Shown here in pieces: positions 12,806 to 25,313 of a stretch of 64,000 nucleotides of DNA. The DNA comes from Basidiobolus meristosporus CBS 931.73 (taxonomy: Eukaryota > Basidiobolomycota > Basidiobolomycetes > Basidiobolales > Basidiobolaceae). The stretch covers positions 1-64,000 of the forward strand of contig MCFE01000065.1 in NCBI GenBank assembly GCA_002104905.1, given 5' to 3'. The position numbers were made by a program, and so were the translations under genes. The notes under the pieces are model-generated. The model made no database searches and was not told where the DNA came from. It saw only the letters and a program-made list of their open reading frames with translations. Each line of letters begins with the position of its first letter. Position 1 is the stretch's first letter.

Positions 12806-13366
12806 GTACTCATGTACCTTGAATCCACTGCTTGCTGAGCTTCAAACTTTTAATGCTTGTCTACTTGGATGGCTGAATGACTAGCTGGGTGTTTGCTGGG
12901 CATAATACTTTTGTGGATTAGTTTTATCAGGGATAAATGGAATGTTTCATGAATCTTCATACTTGGTAGCAACTGATGCAGGTACGTAATTGGGCCATTT
13001 TTCCTAGCCATCATGAATGGGCCTAATTTCCTAGTGTCCAATTTGTCACAAGGGTGGCAAGCAATAATATTCTTACCCAAGAGCAGTGCTGATTTTCCTT
13101 CATTAAGCTTAGGGCTGGGCTACTGCTTGTTATCTGCAGACTTCTTGTACCCCTTCTGGGCCAAAGAAAATTTTTCTTCAGTGTTAGTGGATTACCAAAG
13201 GACTCTTAGGCATGCTGGAGTCTAAATATCAAATTGCCAATGGAAGCCATAATTTGCATAGAATGGGGGTGAGACAAGTTGCCCTATGACATGAGCTGAT
13301 ACAGGCAGATTCTACAAGTGATAGCAGCTGGGTCCAGTTGTCTTGCCCATACTCCTTATGAAAAAT
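12806..13366 (-). pseudogene. Integrase C-terminal scrap from a second Ty3/gypsy family
   Basis: The minus strand from 13366 to 12850 keeps the region after the integrase core. It includes a stretch ending GKNIIACHPCDKLDTRKLGPF and then LLPSMKIHETFHLSLIK, which fits the GPY/F-type integrase C-terminus of chromoviruses ('KL..RKLGPF', 'LP..MKIH..FH.SLLK'). It differs in sequence from the gypsy family at 17945-22882, so a second gypsy lineage is or was present. Neither RT nor LTR is preserved nearby. Confidence 0.7.
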
Positions 13367-13370
13367 AATT

Positions 13371-15345
13371 GGGATGATCCAATCCAAAGGCCATCACACA
13401 ATTAAAATCCTGCAACCAAGAGGCATTGATCCTGTTAGGAAACCATGTATAGACTATCAAGAAATCTCATTTATTAGTCATTGCAATAAGTCTTTGCAAC
13501 ATTCAAAGGCATTTCTTTTGGCACTACAGTTTTGGATGAGCTGCAACCACTTGGTATGCCTATAAATGTTTGTAAACTCCACTCTAGACCTTGTAATAGT
13601 TGTCTTTGCTCTTAGGATTGCTGCTTTGGGCTGATGTGGGATTTCCACTGTGTCTACAATCAAAGATGTGGAGGCAGTGTTAACCTCAGCTACCTCACTG
13701 GAGTTTAGCTCAACTGGCTACACATCCAACCCTTATGAATATAGCTGTTGTCTGATGGGTAGTTCTTGTGGGCAATAATGGGACTCATCATGCTCTGTGC
13801 TGGGAGTATTAACTGGTGGAACCACAGCTTTTTTCCTACACTTCCCTTTCTCTAGCTTGGGAAACTTCTTCACCTTAACTTTATCACTGCTCAGTCCTTC
13901 ACTGCTGCTATGAATGAGAATTTCTTATATTGTACACTGTATTCTCCTAGATGAATGCTGTGCTGGTGCATCCATTTTTACCTGCTTGTTCCTTACTAGC
14001 ACTCTCCTAGCATCCTGATGATTTTGAGAAACCTGTTTTGGGCTTTTAGCCCTGCTGGTAATGGGGGCCTGACAAAGCAATGGGTTTTTGCCAGTGCCAT
14101 GTCCTTCACCACTACTCAAGTGCTTCTTGTACTGATCTATAATTTTCCTTAATGAGTGTTGCATAGATGAATCTATTTCTGCCTGGTTGTCCCCAACCCG
14201 CACTCTTTTAGCAACTTAACATGTGTTTGCTGCTTGATTGAAGCCTTCAGCCCTGTCTGTGACAAGCCCTCAAGGAAGTTGCCAGTGTTTAGCTGTGGTA
14301 CCATTGTTTTTCTCTCTTTCATAGTCTCAGCTCTTCTGGAGATACTTTCTTAGCATGCCAATGCCGGCGCAAAATTCATTTGCTTGATAGAGTCAGAAAT
14401 AATACTCATGAAGCAGATCCAGTGTATTCTACTTGACCTTGAGTGCCTGATGAGCCTATAACATACTTCCTGAGACTGAGAGTGGTGATCTTATGACAGT
14501 TGTTTGCTGATTCTTCACCAAGGGTACTGCAAGTGCCACATTCTCATATATATGAGCATTATGGTCTGCTTGTGGCTCTGCAGAGATTCTCAGTGGCCTA
14601 CTTGACTGAGAACCTGACAAGTCCACATTGTTACCTTCAGTGGGTATCCCTTTGCAAAGCTTTAGTGATGGTACCATCAAAACCTCTCATCACAACAATA
14701 TATGTAAGGCTATTGCTGAGTCCTCTGCCAATTCTGTCACTTTCTGATCCTAGACACTGAATTTCCTCCTACATTTATGTATGATAAATGGCTATTACTG
14801 CTTTATCACAATTGTTATTTGCTGACTCAAGAAACAATCTTAATTTAGATGAATACAAATTAGTCTATTTCTGTTGAAACTTCAGTTATTACTCAATTGG
14901 CATTTGTACTGCCCTATACAAGTCCCTATACCCAGTAATAGCATTAAGCCAAACCCCACACTCAACATGTAACTCCATTGAATTTACCACTTGATAAGTA
15001 CTTCTGCTGCAATACCCTCTTGCATGAATTTGGCAGAAACCCTGTAGCTGAATGCCACAGCTTATTTGCTAGTTCCCATACACCCTGGCCTTTAGCTAGC
15101 ACTGCAAGGTCTAGCCCTGCATATATGAGTCCTTGCAATAAATCCTTGCAATACTCAAGTGTGTTTTCTGGAGCACTGCTCTTGCAGAAGTGCTGCAACC
15201 TCTTGATGTTCCAAAGCAAGCTGTTGTCCAACAGTTCTTCTGCTGCTGTCAGAGTGTCACTCTATAGTGAACCAGACAACTTTGCTTTATGTTTTGACAG
15301 TACTTTTATGGAAGTCAGTCCAACTAATTGGGGAATGGTCTAACA
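13371..15345 (-). mobile_element. Repeat B, copies 2 and 3 (partly tandem)
   Basis: The region opens with repeat R (13371-13470) and then carries two diverged copies of the repeat-B coding segment on the minus strand. One has NAFECCKDLLQ (about 13510-13480) with a basic low-complexity part above it (14200-13925). The other has ENTLEYCKDLLQ followed by GVWELANKLWHSATGFLPNS (about 15180-15045). The block 'tctgtcactttctgatcctagacact' (14737 onward) is shared with 3547 onward. All frames are interrupted and the function is unknown. Confidence 0.45.
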
Positions 15346-17599
15346 TATATGTGAATAATGGTGATACAGCATTATTTATTGTGCTTACTATGGTGGTCTA
15401 TCATTGAGTTGCACATTAATATAGATTCATTGCCTCAGACATAACACTGTCTAAAATTGCAGGAGTATTGACAGAAAAGTGATATACTGGTGTTTCAGAC
15501 AACATTAGACTTATTGGAAGGATCATTGCCAGTGTGTTGTCACACAAACCATATCAGAGAATTTGTTAATTACAACAATACGCCCAGTATCTTGTCAGCC
15601 ACTTGATGCTTCTATTGCATCACCTAGATGTACCTGTCACCTGGTGCAAACTAATTTGGGGGGCTTGTGACACCACTTAGCTTATATGTATGCATGTGCC
15701 CTGTGGTGGGATAGCAAGGAAGAAGAAGGCTCACTGATTGAATATGAGTATATCTTCGCTCTAAATAATACCCTTTATGATCAAGGTAAATGGAAATAGT
15801 GTTACATATTTGTGTGTATGTGGTGACACAGCTTTGTTCATAATGCCTACTACAGTGAGTCATCATTAAATCTGTAATTCATGTAGGTGTAAGTATCAAC
15901 TATTAGACTAATGTAATTTTACATTAGTGTTGAGTAATAAGTGATATAATAGCTTTGCATTATTCAGTGTAAAGCTGTTTGCACCATGGACAAGATTTTT
16001 TTGATCCCATGCAGTAAGAGAAGAGAAAATATTCATTTGGCAATTGTGACATGCCTCTCAGCCACAAATCACACAGATAGCATCAGAAGTATTACCAGGA
16101 TCATGGCCAGTTGTTGCCACTAAGATTATATTTAATATTTATCAGTAATTACTGTACCAGCAACTGCTTATTAGCCACTTGGGACATTCATAACAGGACC
16201 TAGCCATATTTGTAACCATGTGCAAACTTATTCAGCTGAGTTTGTGAAGTCTTCAGACTCATCTCAGCCTTCTGAATATGGTGTGCAAAGTGATAGCTCT
16301 GAAGAAGAAGGCTACAAAGGCTACAAAGGGACTATCAGCCTACCAACCCCTTATAACACTACACTGCATGAGCCAGGTAGAATCCCTTTGTTCAATCAGA
16401 GAGCAACAATGGAAAAAAATGCTAAGGATATCTTATGTAGCAAAGTGAGCCAAATAATCTATTTACTGGTAAATGATGCCATATTGTAGCTAAAGAAGTG
16501 TCATACTTCCACCAATTTCAGTAATGGGAGTTTCAAGGATATAATGATACTTCTTGCCAAAATTATTCTGGGATGCAACTTATCATGTACTTGCTACAAA
16601 CATAAAACCCCTGAGCAGCTAGCAACATATTACTTGGAGACCATCTTGCTGCTAGAATGTGTAAGCAGTTTCATTGCATTCACATTAGAAAATGCCACCA
16701 TTGTAGGATGTCCAAGTTGTCACCTATCCATCACCATAGGAAGAAATTATTGCTGAAGCTCCAGATGTACTCAAGCAATGCCCCATCTGAAGAAGCTCAT
16801 GCAGTCCAACAAATAATGCAAAGCTATCAAATACTGCACTAAGTATCAGTCAAGTGCATTTCACTTCACTAATTTGTAAAAATCAGCTAATATCTTACAA
16901 GCCAATTCCCAAATCAACATCTGAACTACGTATTCAACTGATTGCCAGTGCAAAACTTATCAATGCTTGGGAGGACTCCTAGTTTTTTCAGCATTAGCTT
17001 AATCCCATGAGTATATCCAACCTAGATTGACTATCAGGATCCCACACTGCAGCTATCACAATACCAGCAGCTTGGAATTTGTGCCCTAACTTACAATTGT
17101 ATAGCAGGGTTCTGATGGTGTCTTGCTGTTTTGACTAACAATAAGGTACTAAACTTGGTAGTACTTGCATAGTTATTTGGTGTGACTTTCATAGCATTTG
17201 AAAAATCTGAACAAAGACTATAATCAGTTGAGCAGACCGTACCAGCCAATGCATATGGCTGCCTTGGATGGTAAAGAACTTGGTAGTGTTTTGATGGTCT
17301 TGGTGCATGCCTCTGTTAGTATGATTACTGCTGTACAGTGGCCTACAGCTAGCCATGCTTAAAGCTACTGTATCAATTACATTTGTCAACCACTGCTTAA
17401 GCCATTTATATGGCGCACAGTAGCATCACATCTATGTGTGTGCACACCAACTATAACCATTGCTACTCCATTCATGTCTGAATCACAAAAGTAGCTACTA
17501 CCTTCTGCGGACTAACCACTACCTGCCTGCACACTCACTGTATTGAAACTTCTTTCTTGGCTTTACCGCATTTCATTAAGATACTTGTAAAGTTTGGTA
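15346..17599. other. AT-rich stretch with no recognised gene or element
   Basis: No host gene, transposase or retroelement motif could be recognised. Two loosely similar blocks (around 15355-15540 and 15820-16115) both contain 'ggtga-aca-c', then 'tgcctacta/tgcttacta' and later 'aggatcat-gccag-tgt', which suggests an old duplication. An 89-codon open stretch at 16220-16489, rich in Ser/Glu at its start, has no visible family and is not annotated as a gene. Confidence 0.4.
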
Positions 17600-17940
17600 A
17601 AGAGTTTAGGAGATGCTAAAAGTAATTGTGAGAACAAGTGGAATATGTAGCCTTTACTTAAAAGATTCATTGTGTGTATAAGTGATGTTCATACTCTAGA
17701 TAGTTGCGGCAAAACACCATATGGAGCATGCTCAGAAAGGCCACATATATGTGTATGCAGAGCAGGAACTCCTTAGACAACATTGATATATTCCAGGTTA
17801 TCAGTACCTGATATTTTGTCAAGAGTATTTGAATCAAATATCAGCCAAGAACCAAGTCAAAATTCTCAGAGATTTGTAAACAACCGCCAAAGTAGACAAT
17901 TGAGGTGAATATTTTGGTGGAATTGCAAACAGCTGCTAGT
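17600..17940 (-). repeat. Old copia-type solo LTR relic, reverse orientation
   Basis: The sequence aligns loosely with the reverse complement of the copia LTR at 34926-35273. Near 17605 it has 'gagtttaggagatgctaaaagtaattgtg', and near 17905 it ends 'gaggtgaatattttggtggaattgcaaac'. Internal divergence is large. The intact gypsy element is inserted at its very end (17945). Confidence 0.55.
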
Positions 17941-17944
17941 AAAC

Positions 17945-18312
17945 TGTTACAAGTCTTGGTATAAGAGTTGTAGAGGAATAGGGAGTTTAGCTAGTATTGT
18001 ATTCACTAAAACTTGAACTGATTTTTATTGAGGTTCCAGCAGCTCCTTATATACATTTTGCCAGATCAATTGCTGACTAATTGTATTTCCTAATGTAGGT
18101 TGTGGCTGATGACTCATTTGATTGCATCATCATCACCCAATAAGATCCTACTTAATATATCTTTTTCTGTCTGATAAGGATCTGCTGATTCATTTGCTGA
18201 CTAATGCTACTGATTTCATAGATAATACTGATATACTGATAACCTAAACATATACTAATTGATTTGACTAAAAACTGATCTAACTTAAACATTCAAGCGG
18301 CAGATCATAACA
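17945..18312 (-). repeat. 3' LTR of the intact gypsy element
   Basis: This is the 3' LTR because the element reads on the minus strand. It is 368 bp with TGTTA/TAACA inverted ends and appears identical to the LTR at 22515-22882. It contains the block 'gattgcatcatcatcaccca' that recurs in all the related LTR fragments of the window. Confidence 0.96.
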
Positions 18313-18324
18313 TTCTCCCCTACT
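18313..18324 (-). other. Polypurine tract (plus-strand primer) of the gypsy element
   Basis: On the minus strand the bases AGTAGGGGAGAA abut the 3' LTR directly. That is the expected place and composition for the RNase H-resistant plus-strand primer. The stop codon of the Gag-Pol frame (18323-18325) overlaps it. Confidence 0.85.
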
Positions 18325-21300
18325 AAAGTTGAGAGAGTTCTCCTGAATCTCTTTTCTTGTGATACCAATATCTTGATGGTTCAGTATTATCAGCAAGTCT
18401 TGCAAGCTTGAGTCTGTCCCTATGCACTAAGTCTTCCCGGATATTACCTTGCTTGTCCACCAGTTGGTAAGTTGCAAATGGACATTCTCTGATGATCTTG
18501 AATGGTCCTGTCCATTGTGGCTCAAACTTCTTCCGAGTGTTGTTTCTTAGCAATACAAAGTTCCCAACTGTCAATGCTTCTGGTGCTATAGTCTTATCAA
18601 ATCTCTGCTTCATCTTTTCTGCACTTTGAGATACTTTGGTCTGTGCCTCTTGACGTCTTTGTTCCAGTTGCTGGTGTCTACTTGGCTGACTAAGTTCATC
18701 TTCTAAGGCATCTGTAAGCTTGGGTTGTGTGAGATCTCCTGGAATCCTAGGTTCACATCCATAAACTAAGTAAAATGGTGATTGCTGGGTGGTGTTGTGT
18801 ACTCTGACTCTGCATGCAAAGAGTGCTTGGTCTATATACTCATCCCATCTACTGACAACTCCATTTGCATACTTAGTCAGCATTTTTCCAAATAATCCAT
18901 TAAACCGCTCAGTGACTCCATTAGTTCTGGGGTGATATGCCGAGGTTTTCAAGTGTCTGATCTGCTGCATTTCCAGGTAAGCCTCTAATGTCTTTGCCAT
19001 AAAGTTTGCACCTCTATCGGATAAGATCTCCACAGGGCATCCAAACTTCATCAGGATCTCATGGTAAATGAAACTTGCAACTTCTTGTTCACTGGCTATT
19101 GGTACGGCTTTAGCAACTGGCCATTTAGTGGCATGGTCAATAGCTACTAGGATCCAACGGTTACATTTCCTGGTAGTTGGCAGTCTTCCAATAAAGTCAA
19201 TTCCCCATCTCTCAAATGGTCTTACAGGCTCCAAAGGGAAGAGTTCGGCAATTCTTTGTGGCTGGCCTTGATTGATTTGGCAGTTTGGGCATGTTTTTAC
19301 TAGCTTCTCAATGTCTTGTTTCATTCTGGGCCACCATGCTCTGGCTTTTACAAGGCTATAGGTTCCTTCAATCCCAAGATGTCCATATCCATTGTGTAGC
19401 TTATGTATTAAATCCAGGCGAGCAACATAAGGACAATAGGCAATAGGGCTTCCATCAACAATTCGGTAGAGTGTTTCATCCTGTACAACAAATTTGCTGG
19501 CTTCATCCCGGATTATCTTCTTGATATCTTCATCCACCTCATTAGGAATGGCTTGGTCCTCCAAGTACTTTGGTAATAGGCTAGGCCAATCTGATTCATG
19601 CACCAAGTTGAGTTGTGCAACTTGATCTAATCTTGATAAGGCATCAGCAACCGTGTTGTTTTTTCCAGGGCAGTAGACAATCTCCAGGTCAAATTGCTGA
19701 ATGTATTCACTCCATCTTGTCATTCTTCTAGAGAGTACCTTCTGAGTAAATATATACTTGAGGGAGGCATGATCAGTCTTCACAGTGCATTTGACTCCTT
19801 CAATATAGCATCTCCATGTCTTCAAACAGTGTATTATAGCAAGCATCTCCTTCTCATGGACTGGATAGTTTTGTTCTGCTGAGTTCAGTTTCTTGGATTC
19901 AAAGGCAACAGGGTAGTCCTTTCCCTCGTGTTCTTGGCTCAGCACTCCACCAATTGCATAATCTGAAGCATCTGTGCATAGAGTGAACTCTTTTCTGAAG
20001 TCTGGTATTCTTAAGCTTGGTAACTTAGCAAGTTCATTCTTTAGCGTCTGGAAGGCAGTCTCACAAGCTATGTCCCACTTGTAGGTATTCTCTTTCTTGA
20101 GGATATCAGTTAAAGGGGCTGCAATACTTGCAAATGACTTGACAAATCTCCGATAATAGGAAACCATTCCAAGGAAGGATCTGAGTTCTGATATGCTATG
20201 GGGCTGCTTCAAATTCTTGATTACTTCCACCTTCTTGGGGTCTAAGGTTACTCCTGTGCTAGTCACTATGTGTCCCAGATATTCTACGTGTTCCTTGAAG
20301 AATTCACACTTGGCTAGCTTGCCGTATAGCTTGTTCTCTCTTAGTTTCTTCAAGACCTTTTCAATGTGCACCATGTGATCCTTTTCTGTCTTGCTGTATA
20401 TCAATATGTCATCCAGGTAGATTATCACAAACTTGTCTAAGTACTCCTGAAAGACAGTCTGCATCAGCGTCATGAATGTTGCAGGGGCATTAGTGAGGCC
20501 AAAACTCATGACTAAGTACTCGTAATGTCCATATCTGGTCCTGAATGCTGTCTTAGGGATATCTTCTGGTTTCACCCTAATCTGGTTGTATCCTGACATG
20601 AGGTCGATCTTGCTGAAAATAGTGGCTCCATTAAGTTGGTCCAAAAGCTCATCAATCCGAGGTATGGGGTACTTATTCTTGACGGTAACTGAGTTCAGGG
20701 CTCTGTAGTCAATGCACATCCTAAGTGTTCCATCCTTCTTTTTCACAAAAAGCACTGGTGCTCCCCAAGGTGACTTGCTGGGCCTGATGTATCCTTGCTC
20801 CAATAGCTGATCAATTTGTTTCTTCATTTCCTCCAATTCCAATGGACTCATTCTGTAAGGTGTCTTGCTCACTGGAGGGCTATCTCCTGTGTCAATGGCA
20901 TGATCCACGTCTCTGACTGGTGGTAGGCTTACAAGCTCATCTGGAAACACGTCTGAATATTTCTTCAAGAGAGTCTGGACCTGCTGGGGTGCTGGGATAG
21001 AGGAATCCTCCTGTAATACCGCCATGAGGAACATCTGGGTACCTTTTCTAAGTGCTCTACAGAACTGGGTCTTGCTAAGTTCACTTGTCTCACACACACT
21101 GGAATTGACCAAGTTGAAATCCAGCCTGGCAGGTAATAGCTCATAGGTCTTGTTGTCTTTTTGGATCTGAGTAGCATGGGTTCTCCAGTTGATTGATGGA
21201 TTACGACAAAATAGCCAGGTTTTCCCAAGTACAAGGTCAAACTTGCAGTTCCCAAATATATAAGCCTGTAGGTCTTCTTCATAGTCATTGATCTTCATTC

Positions 21301-22456
21301 TTACTGGCTGGGTAATACGGTTGATTATGTGGGAGTTCCCATCTGCTGTGGAGACTGAAGTTGATTTGGTAGGTTCCGAGTTGATTCCAGCTTTCAAAGC
21401 AAATTGCTCTGACATGTACTCATGCGATGCTCCTGAGTCAATCATGATCTTGGCAGGTACTCCATTGATTGCTCCATTCAGGTACAATAACTTCCCTGAG
21501 TTTGAAGTCATTTGGGACAAGTACTCTTCTGTCATATGGAAGGTGAGTTCCGAGTCTTCTTCAAGCTCATCTTCCTCATTATTGTGTTCATGGGATTCAA
21601 TATGGTTGAAGGTTCTTGTTGGCTGGTGTCCATTTCTTCTCTGAGGGCAGTATTTTGCAATATGTCCCTGCTGGTGGCAATTAAAGCAAAGTCCTCTCTT
21701 CTTGCATTCTTCTGAGGAGGGATTCTTCTGCATAGCGTCTATTTCCATTGGTACTGCTTCTGATTGTCTTCTTTCATAATGATTATAGCCTTTCTGACTA
21801 GTCACTGTAGGCTTCCCAACTCCAAACATAGCTGAGTCATAGTCAATGGCAATCTTGATGGCTTCTTCAATAGTCTGAGGTCTTCGGTAATTGACTTCCT
21901 TGCGAGTTCTTTCTTTCAACCCATCAATAAAGTATTCAACTTGATCCAAGGGGTCCATTCTTTCAATTTGTCCAAGTAGACATCTGTACTCATAGATGTA
22001 TTCTTGCACCATTCCTTTCTGTCTGAGTGTCTTTAACTTCCTTCTTAGTAGTGTCTGCTGGTGTGGAGGTTCAAAAGCATCCTGAATTTCCGACACAAAC
22101 TCATCCCAGGTAGAGATTGTAGAGCATCCCATCATAGTAGCTGACCTGATCTTGTTGTGGTACCACTGTAAAGCTGCATCTGCCAGGTAAGAAGCTGCAT
22201 AATGCAACTTGCTCTCTGGAGCAATTCCTTTAGCTTTAAAAGCTTCTTCAATCTGAAAGAGCCAAGTTCCCAGGTTTTCATTGACTCTGCCATGGTACCG
22301 GTTGACCTTCACACTAAAGTTGCTCTTGATAGGGCTTTGCTGGCTCTGAGCCATGGTAGTCATTCCTTGTTGCTGTTGGCTGAGGATCTGGAGTAGCTGT
22401 TGCTGTTGGGCCAGGATTTGCTGCATGGCATTCTTCCATTCTTGATTGTCCGACAT
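18323..22456 (-). CDS. Gag-Pol polyprotein of the intact Ty3/gypsy element
   Basis: A single 1377-residue frame encodes the whole retrotransposon machinery. A glutamine-rich N-terminus (1-40) leads into a Gag domain (about 50-215) and a CCHC zinc knuckle (C257, C260, H265, C270). The aspartic protease active site is IDSGAS at 339-344. Reverse transcriptase spans about 540-730 with catalytic YLDD at 680-683. RNase H has D829, E870, D895 and D938. Integrase has an HHCC zinc finger (H1018 or H1021, H1026, C1056, C1059) and the catalytic triad D1087, D1147, E1183. The C-terminus has a GPF motif (about 1317) but no chromodomain that I can recognise. There is no frameshift between Gag and Pol, so Gag to Pol ratio must be set by another means. 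All catalytic residues are present, so activity is plausible. Confidence 0.97.
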   Translation of the reverse strand: MSDNQEWKNAMQQILAQQQQLLQILSQQQQGMTTMAQSQQSPIKSNFSVKVNRYHGRVNENLGTWLFQIEEAFKAKGIAPESKLHYAASYLADAALQWYHNKIRSATMMGCSTISTWDEFVSEIQDAFEPPHQQTLLRRKLKTLRQKGMVQEYIYEYRCLLGQIERMDPLDQVEYFIDGLKERTRKEVNYRRPQTIEEAIKIAIDYDSAMFGVGKPTVTSQKGYNHYERRQSEAVPMEIDAMQKNPSSEECKKRGLCFNCHQQGHIAKYCPQRRNGHQPTRTFNHIESHEHNNEEDELEEDSELTFHMTEEYLSQMTSNSGKLLYLNGAINGVPAKIMIDSGASHEYMSEQFALKAGINSEPTKSTSVSTADGNSHIINRITQPVRMKINDYEEDLQAYIFGNCKFDLVLGKTWLFCRNPSINWRTHATQIQKDNKTYELLPARLDFNLVNSSVCETSELSKTQFCRALRKGTQMFLMAVLQEDSSIPAPQQVQTLLKKYSDVFPDELVSLPPVRDVDHAIDTGDSPPVSKTPYRMSPLELEEMKKQIDQLLEQGYIRPSKSPWGAPVLFVKKKDGTLRMCIDYRALNSVTVKNKYPIPRIDELLDQLNGATIFSKIDLMSGYNQIRVKPEDIPKTAFRTRYGHYEYLVMSFGLTNAPATFMTLMQTVFQEYLDKFVIIYLDDILIYSKTEKDHMVHIEKVLKKLRENKLYGKLAKCEFFKEHVEYLGHIVTSTGVTLDPKKVEVIKNLKQPHSISELRSFLGMVSYYRRFVKSFASIAAPLTDILKKENTYKWDIACETAFQTLKNELAKLPSLRIPDFRKEFTLCTDASDYAIGGVLSQEHEGKDYPVAFESKKLNSAEQNYPVHEKEMLAIIHCLKTWRCYIEGVKCTVKTDHASLKYIFTQKVLSRRMTRWSEYIQQFDLEIVYCPGKNNTVADALSRLDQVAQLNLVHESDWPSLLPKYLEDQAIPNEVDEDIKKIIRDEASKFVVQDETLYRIVDGSPIAYCPYVARLDLIHKLHNGYGHLGIEGTYSLVKARAWWPRMKQDIEKLVKTCPNCQINQGQPQRIAELFPLEPVRPFERWGIDFIGRLPTTRKCNRWILVAIDHATKWPVAKAVPIASEQEVASFIYHEILMKFGCPVEILSDRGANFMAKTLEAYLEMQQIRHLKTSAYHPRTNGVTERFNGLFGKMLTKYANGVVSRWDEYIDQALFACRVRVHNTTQQSPFYLVYGCEPRIPGDLTQPKLTDALEDELSQPSRHQQLEQRRQEAQTKVSQSAEKMKQRFDKTIAPEALTVGNFVLLRNNTRKKFEPQWTGPFKIIRECPFATYQLVDKQGNIREDLVHRDRLKLARLADNTEPSRYWYHKKRDSGELSQL

Positions 22457-22495
22457 CTTGAGGGTGTTTTCTTCTTTCTTCAGGAGGGAGGTTTC

Positions 22496-22513
22496 TGGTT
22501 ATCGCTGCTACCA
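22496..22513 (-). other. Primer-binding site, initiator tRNA-Met type
   Basis: Immediately inside the 5' LTR (one base away) the minus strand reads TGGTAGCAGCGATAACC. The first nine bases are complementary to a tRNA 3' end CTGCTACCA, which is that of eukaryotic initiator tRNA-Met in many species. The match beyond nine bases is imperfect, so the tRNA identity is likely but not proven. Confidence 0.7.
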
Positions 22514-22514
22514 A

Positions 22515-22882
22515 TGTTACAAGTCTTGGTATAAGAGTTGTAGAGGAATAGGGAGTTTAGCTAGTATTGTATTCACTAAAACTTGAACTGATTTTTATTG
22601 AGGTTCCAGCAGCTCCTTATATACATTTTGCCAGATCAATTGCTGACTAATTGTATTTCCTAATGTAGGTTGTGGCTGATGACTCATTTGATTGCATCAT
22701 CATCACCCAATAAGATCCTACTTAATATATCTTTTTCTGTCTGATAAGGATCTGCTGATTCATTTGCTGACTAATGCTACTGATTTCATAGATAATACTG
22801 ATATACTGATAACCTAAACATATACTAATTGATTTGACTAAAAACTGATCTAACTTAAACATTCAAGCGGCAGATCATAACA
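22515..22882 (-). repeat. 5' LTR of the intact gypsy element
   Basis: A 368-bp LTR that appears identical to 17945-18312. It carries the promoter for the minus-strand transcript, although no clear TATA box stands out apart from AT-rich stretches. Confidence 0.96.
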
Positions 22883-22886
22883 AAAC

Positions 22887-23346
22887 TATTAGGCTTATTG
22901 GTTTCATTTGGCAGCTAAAACTAACTTAACAACTTTGGACAAGTTTTAGTTACTGTGTGAACAACTTAGAGCCCTTACTTTGCAACTTTTTTTCATATCT
23001 AAAATTCTTTAATAATTCCTGTATAGTCAAGATCAAACCAACATTTTGACTAAGCATTTTATATCAACCCTGAAGCAGTCTCAGAACACTCCTGAATTCT
23101 GAGAAAGTTTCCTCACTTAGTGTTACAGTTGCACTACTCCTACAAAGATACAATCACCACTCTTCTTTATGAATAAGTAATAGTTGAGCAATTTAACCAC
23201 CTGTTAATTAGTGGCTTATATCCAAAACCTCTTATACTATGGCAGCAACATTACTCCCACTCAACAAACTATTCATGTTCACTGTTTCACAATGATATCT
23301 GATAGCTTAATCTATCCCTGGTTACTTATGCTACCCATGTGGCAAG
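22887..23346. other. AT-rich spacer, nothing recognised
   Basis: About 460 bp between the intact gypsy element and the next LTR fragments. I see no coding potential, terminal repeats or similarity to the other repeats of the window. Confidence 0.5.
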
Positions 23347-23602
23347 TGTAGATAGAAGAGTTGTTGAGGAATATGGAGTTTAGCTAGAGTTGTGCTCACT
23401 AGAGCTTGAACTGATTTTATTGTGACAACAGCAGCTTATTAAAGATATTTTGCCAGATTAAATGCTGACTAGTTATATTTCTTAATGTGAATTGTGGCTG
23501 ATTACTTATATGCATGCATTATCATTACCCAATTAGGTCTTATGCAATATATGTGTCTATGTGTGTTAAGGACTTGCTGGTTGATCTTCTGAATAGTGTT
23601 GT
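23347..23602 (-). repeat. Diverged gypsy LTR fragment
   Basis: The sequence 'agagttgttgaggaatatgg' (about 23356) onward follows the gypsy LTR consensus at low identity down to the 'ggacttgctgg' block near 23570, then stops. A second, closer LTR fragment begins at about 23603. It is an older solo LTR or truncated copy. Confidence 0.6.
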
Positions 23603-23855
23603 TAATATACTTTGCTGATTAATTGTAGTTCCTAATGTAGGCTGTGGCTGATGACTTATTTGATTGCATCATCATCACCCAATAAGATCCTACTTAATAT
23701 ATCAATTTCTGTCTGATAAGGATCTGCGGGTTCATTTGCTGACTAACGCTGCTAACTTGATAGATAATACTGATATACTGATAAGCTAGACATATAACTA
23801 GTTATTTGACTAAAAAACTGATCTAACTAAAATATTCAAGCCGTAGATCATAATA
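23603..23855 (-). repeat. 3' LTR (truncated) of gypsy relic copy 2
   Basis: The sequence matches the last about 250 bp of the intact LTR from 'tttgctgattaattgta' to 'agatcataata', and is followed by the polypurine tract block 'ctccccctactaaagttgag'. The first third of the LTR is missing. Confidence 0.8.
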
Positions 23856-25313
23856 CTCCCCCTACTAAAGTTGAGAGGGCTTTCCTAAATCTCTTTTCTT
23901 ATGATAGCAATATCTTGATGGTTCAGTGTTATCAGCAAGTCTTGCAAGCTTGAGTCTGTCCCTATGCACTAAGTCTTCCTGGATATTGCCTTGTTTGTGC
24001 ACTAATTGGTAGGTTGCAAATGCACATTCTCTGATGATCTAGAATGATCCTGTCCATTGTGACTCAAACTTCTTCCAAGTGTTGATTCTTAGCAATACAA
24101 AGTTCTCAACTGTCAATGCTTCTGGTGCTATAGTCTTATCAAATCTCTGCTTTGTTGTTTCTGCACTTTGAGATACTTTGGTCTGTGCTTCTTGACATCT
24201 CTGCTCCAGCTGCTGGTGTCTACTTGGCTGACTGAGTTCATCTTCTAAGGTGTCTATAAGCTTTGGTTGTGTGAGATCTCCTGGAATCCTTGGTTCACAT
24301 CCATACACTAAGTAAAATGGCAATTGTTGGGTGGTGTTGTGTACTCTGACTCTGCATGCAAAGAGTGCTTGGCTTATGTACCCATTCCATCTACTGACAA
24401 CTCCATTTGCCTACCTGGTCAGCGTTTTTCCAAATAGTCCATTAAACCATTGAGTAACTCCATTAGTTCTGGGGTGATATGCCAAGATTTTCAAGCGTTT
24501 GCTCTGCTGCATCTCCAAGTAAGCTTCCAATGTCTTTGCCATAAAGTTCACACCTCTATGGGAAAGAATCTCTACAGGGCATCCAGACTTCATAAGGATC
24601 TCATGGTAGATGAAACTTGCAACTTCTTGCTCACTGGCTATAGGTACAGCTTTAGCAGCTGGCCATTTGGTGGCATGGTCAATTGCTACTATGATCCAAC
24701 AGTTGCACTTCCTAGTAGTTGGTAGCCTCCAATAAAGCCAATTCCCCATCTTTCAAATGGTCTTACTGGCTCCAAAGCAAAGAGTTCAGCATTCTTTGTG
24801 GCTGGCCTTGATGGATTTGGCAGTGTGGGCAGGTTTTCACTAGCTTCTCAATATCTTGTTTCATTCTGGGCCACCATGCTCTGGCTTTCACAAGGCTATA
24901 GGCTTCTTCAATCCCAAGATGACCATATCCATTGTGTAGCTTATGTTTTAAATCCTGGCAAGCAACATAAGGGCACTTGGCAATAGAGCTTCTATCAGCA
25001 ATTTGGTAGAGTGTTTCATCCTGTACCACAAACTTGCTGGCTTCATCCCAGATTATCTTTTTGACCTCTTCATCCACCTCACTGGGAATGGATTGGTTCT
25101 CCAAGTACTTTGGTAATAGGCTAGGCCAATCTGATTCATGCACCAAATTAAGTTGTGCAACTTGTTCTAATCTTGATAAGGCATCAGCAACTGTGTTGTT
25201 TTTCCTAGGGCAGTAGGTAATCTCCAAATCAAACTGCCAAATGTATTCACTCCACCATGTCATTCTTCTAGAGAGTACCTTCTGAGTAATTATATACTTG
25301 ATCAAGGTATAAT

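Larger units (their letters stand above)
17945..22882 (-). mobile_element. Complete, apparently intact Ty3/gypsy LTR retrotransposon
   Basis: A 4938-bp element flanked by AAAC on both sides (17941-17944 and 22883-22886). The LTRs at 17945-18312 and 22515-22882 are each 368 bp, run TGTTA...TAACA, and show no difference on reading side by side. The internal region holds a primer-binding site, one uninterrupted Gag-Pol frame and a polypurine tract. Domain order is Gag, protease, RT, RNase H, integrase, as in Ty3/gypsy. Identical LTRs plus an open frame mean a very recent insertion that may still be active. Two decayed relatives follow at 23603-29890 and 30052-33105. Confidence 0.97.

Noticed and set aside
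16220-16489. 89-codon open stretch rich in Ser and Glu
   Set aside because: No family motif, no start context or neighbouring exon, and it lies in AT-rich repeat-type DNA. It may be chance.
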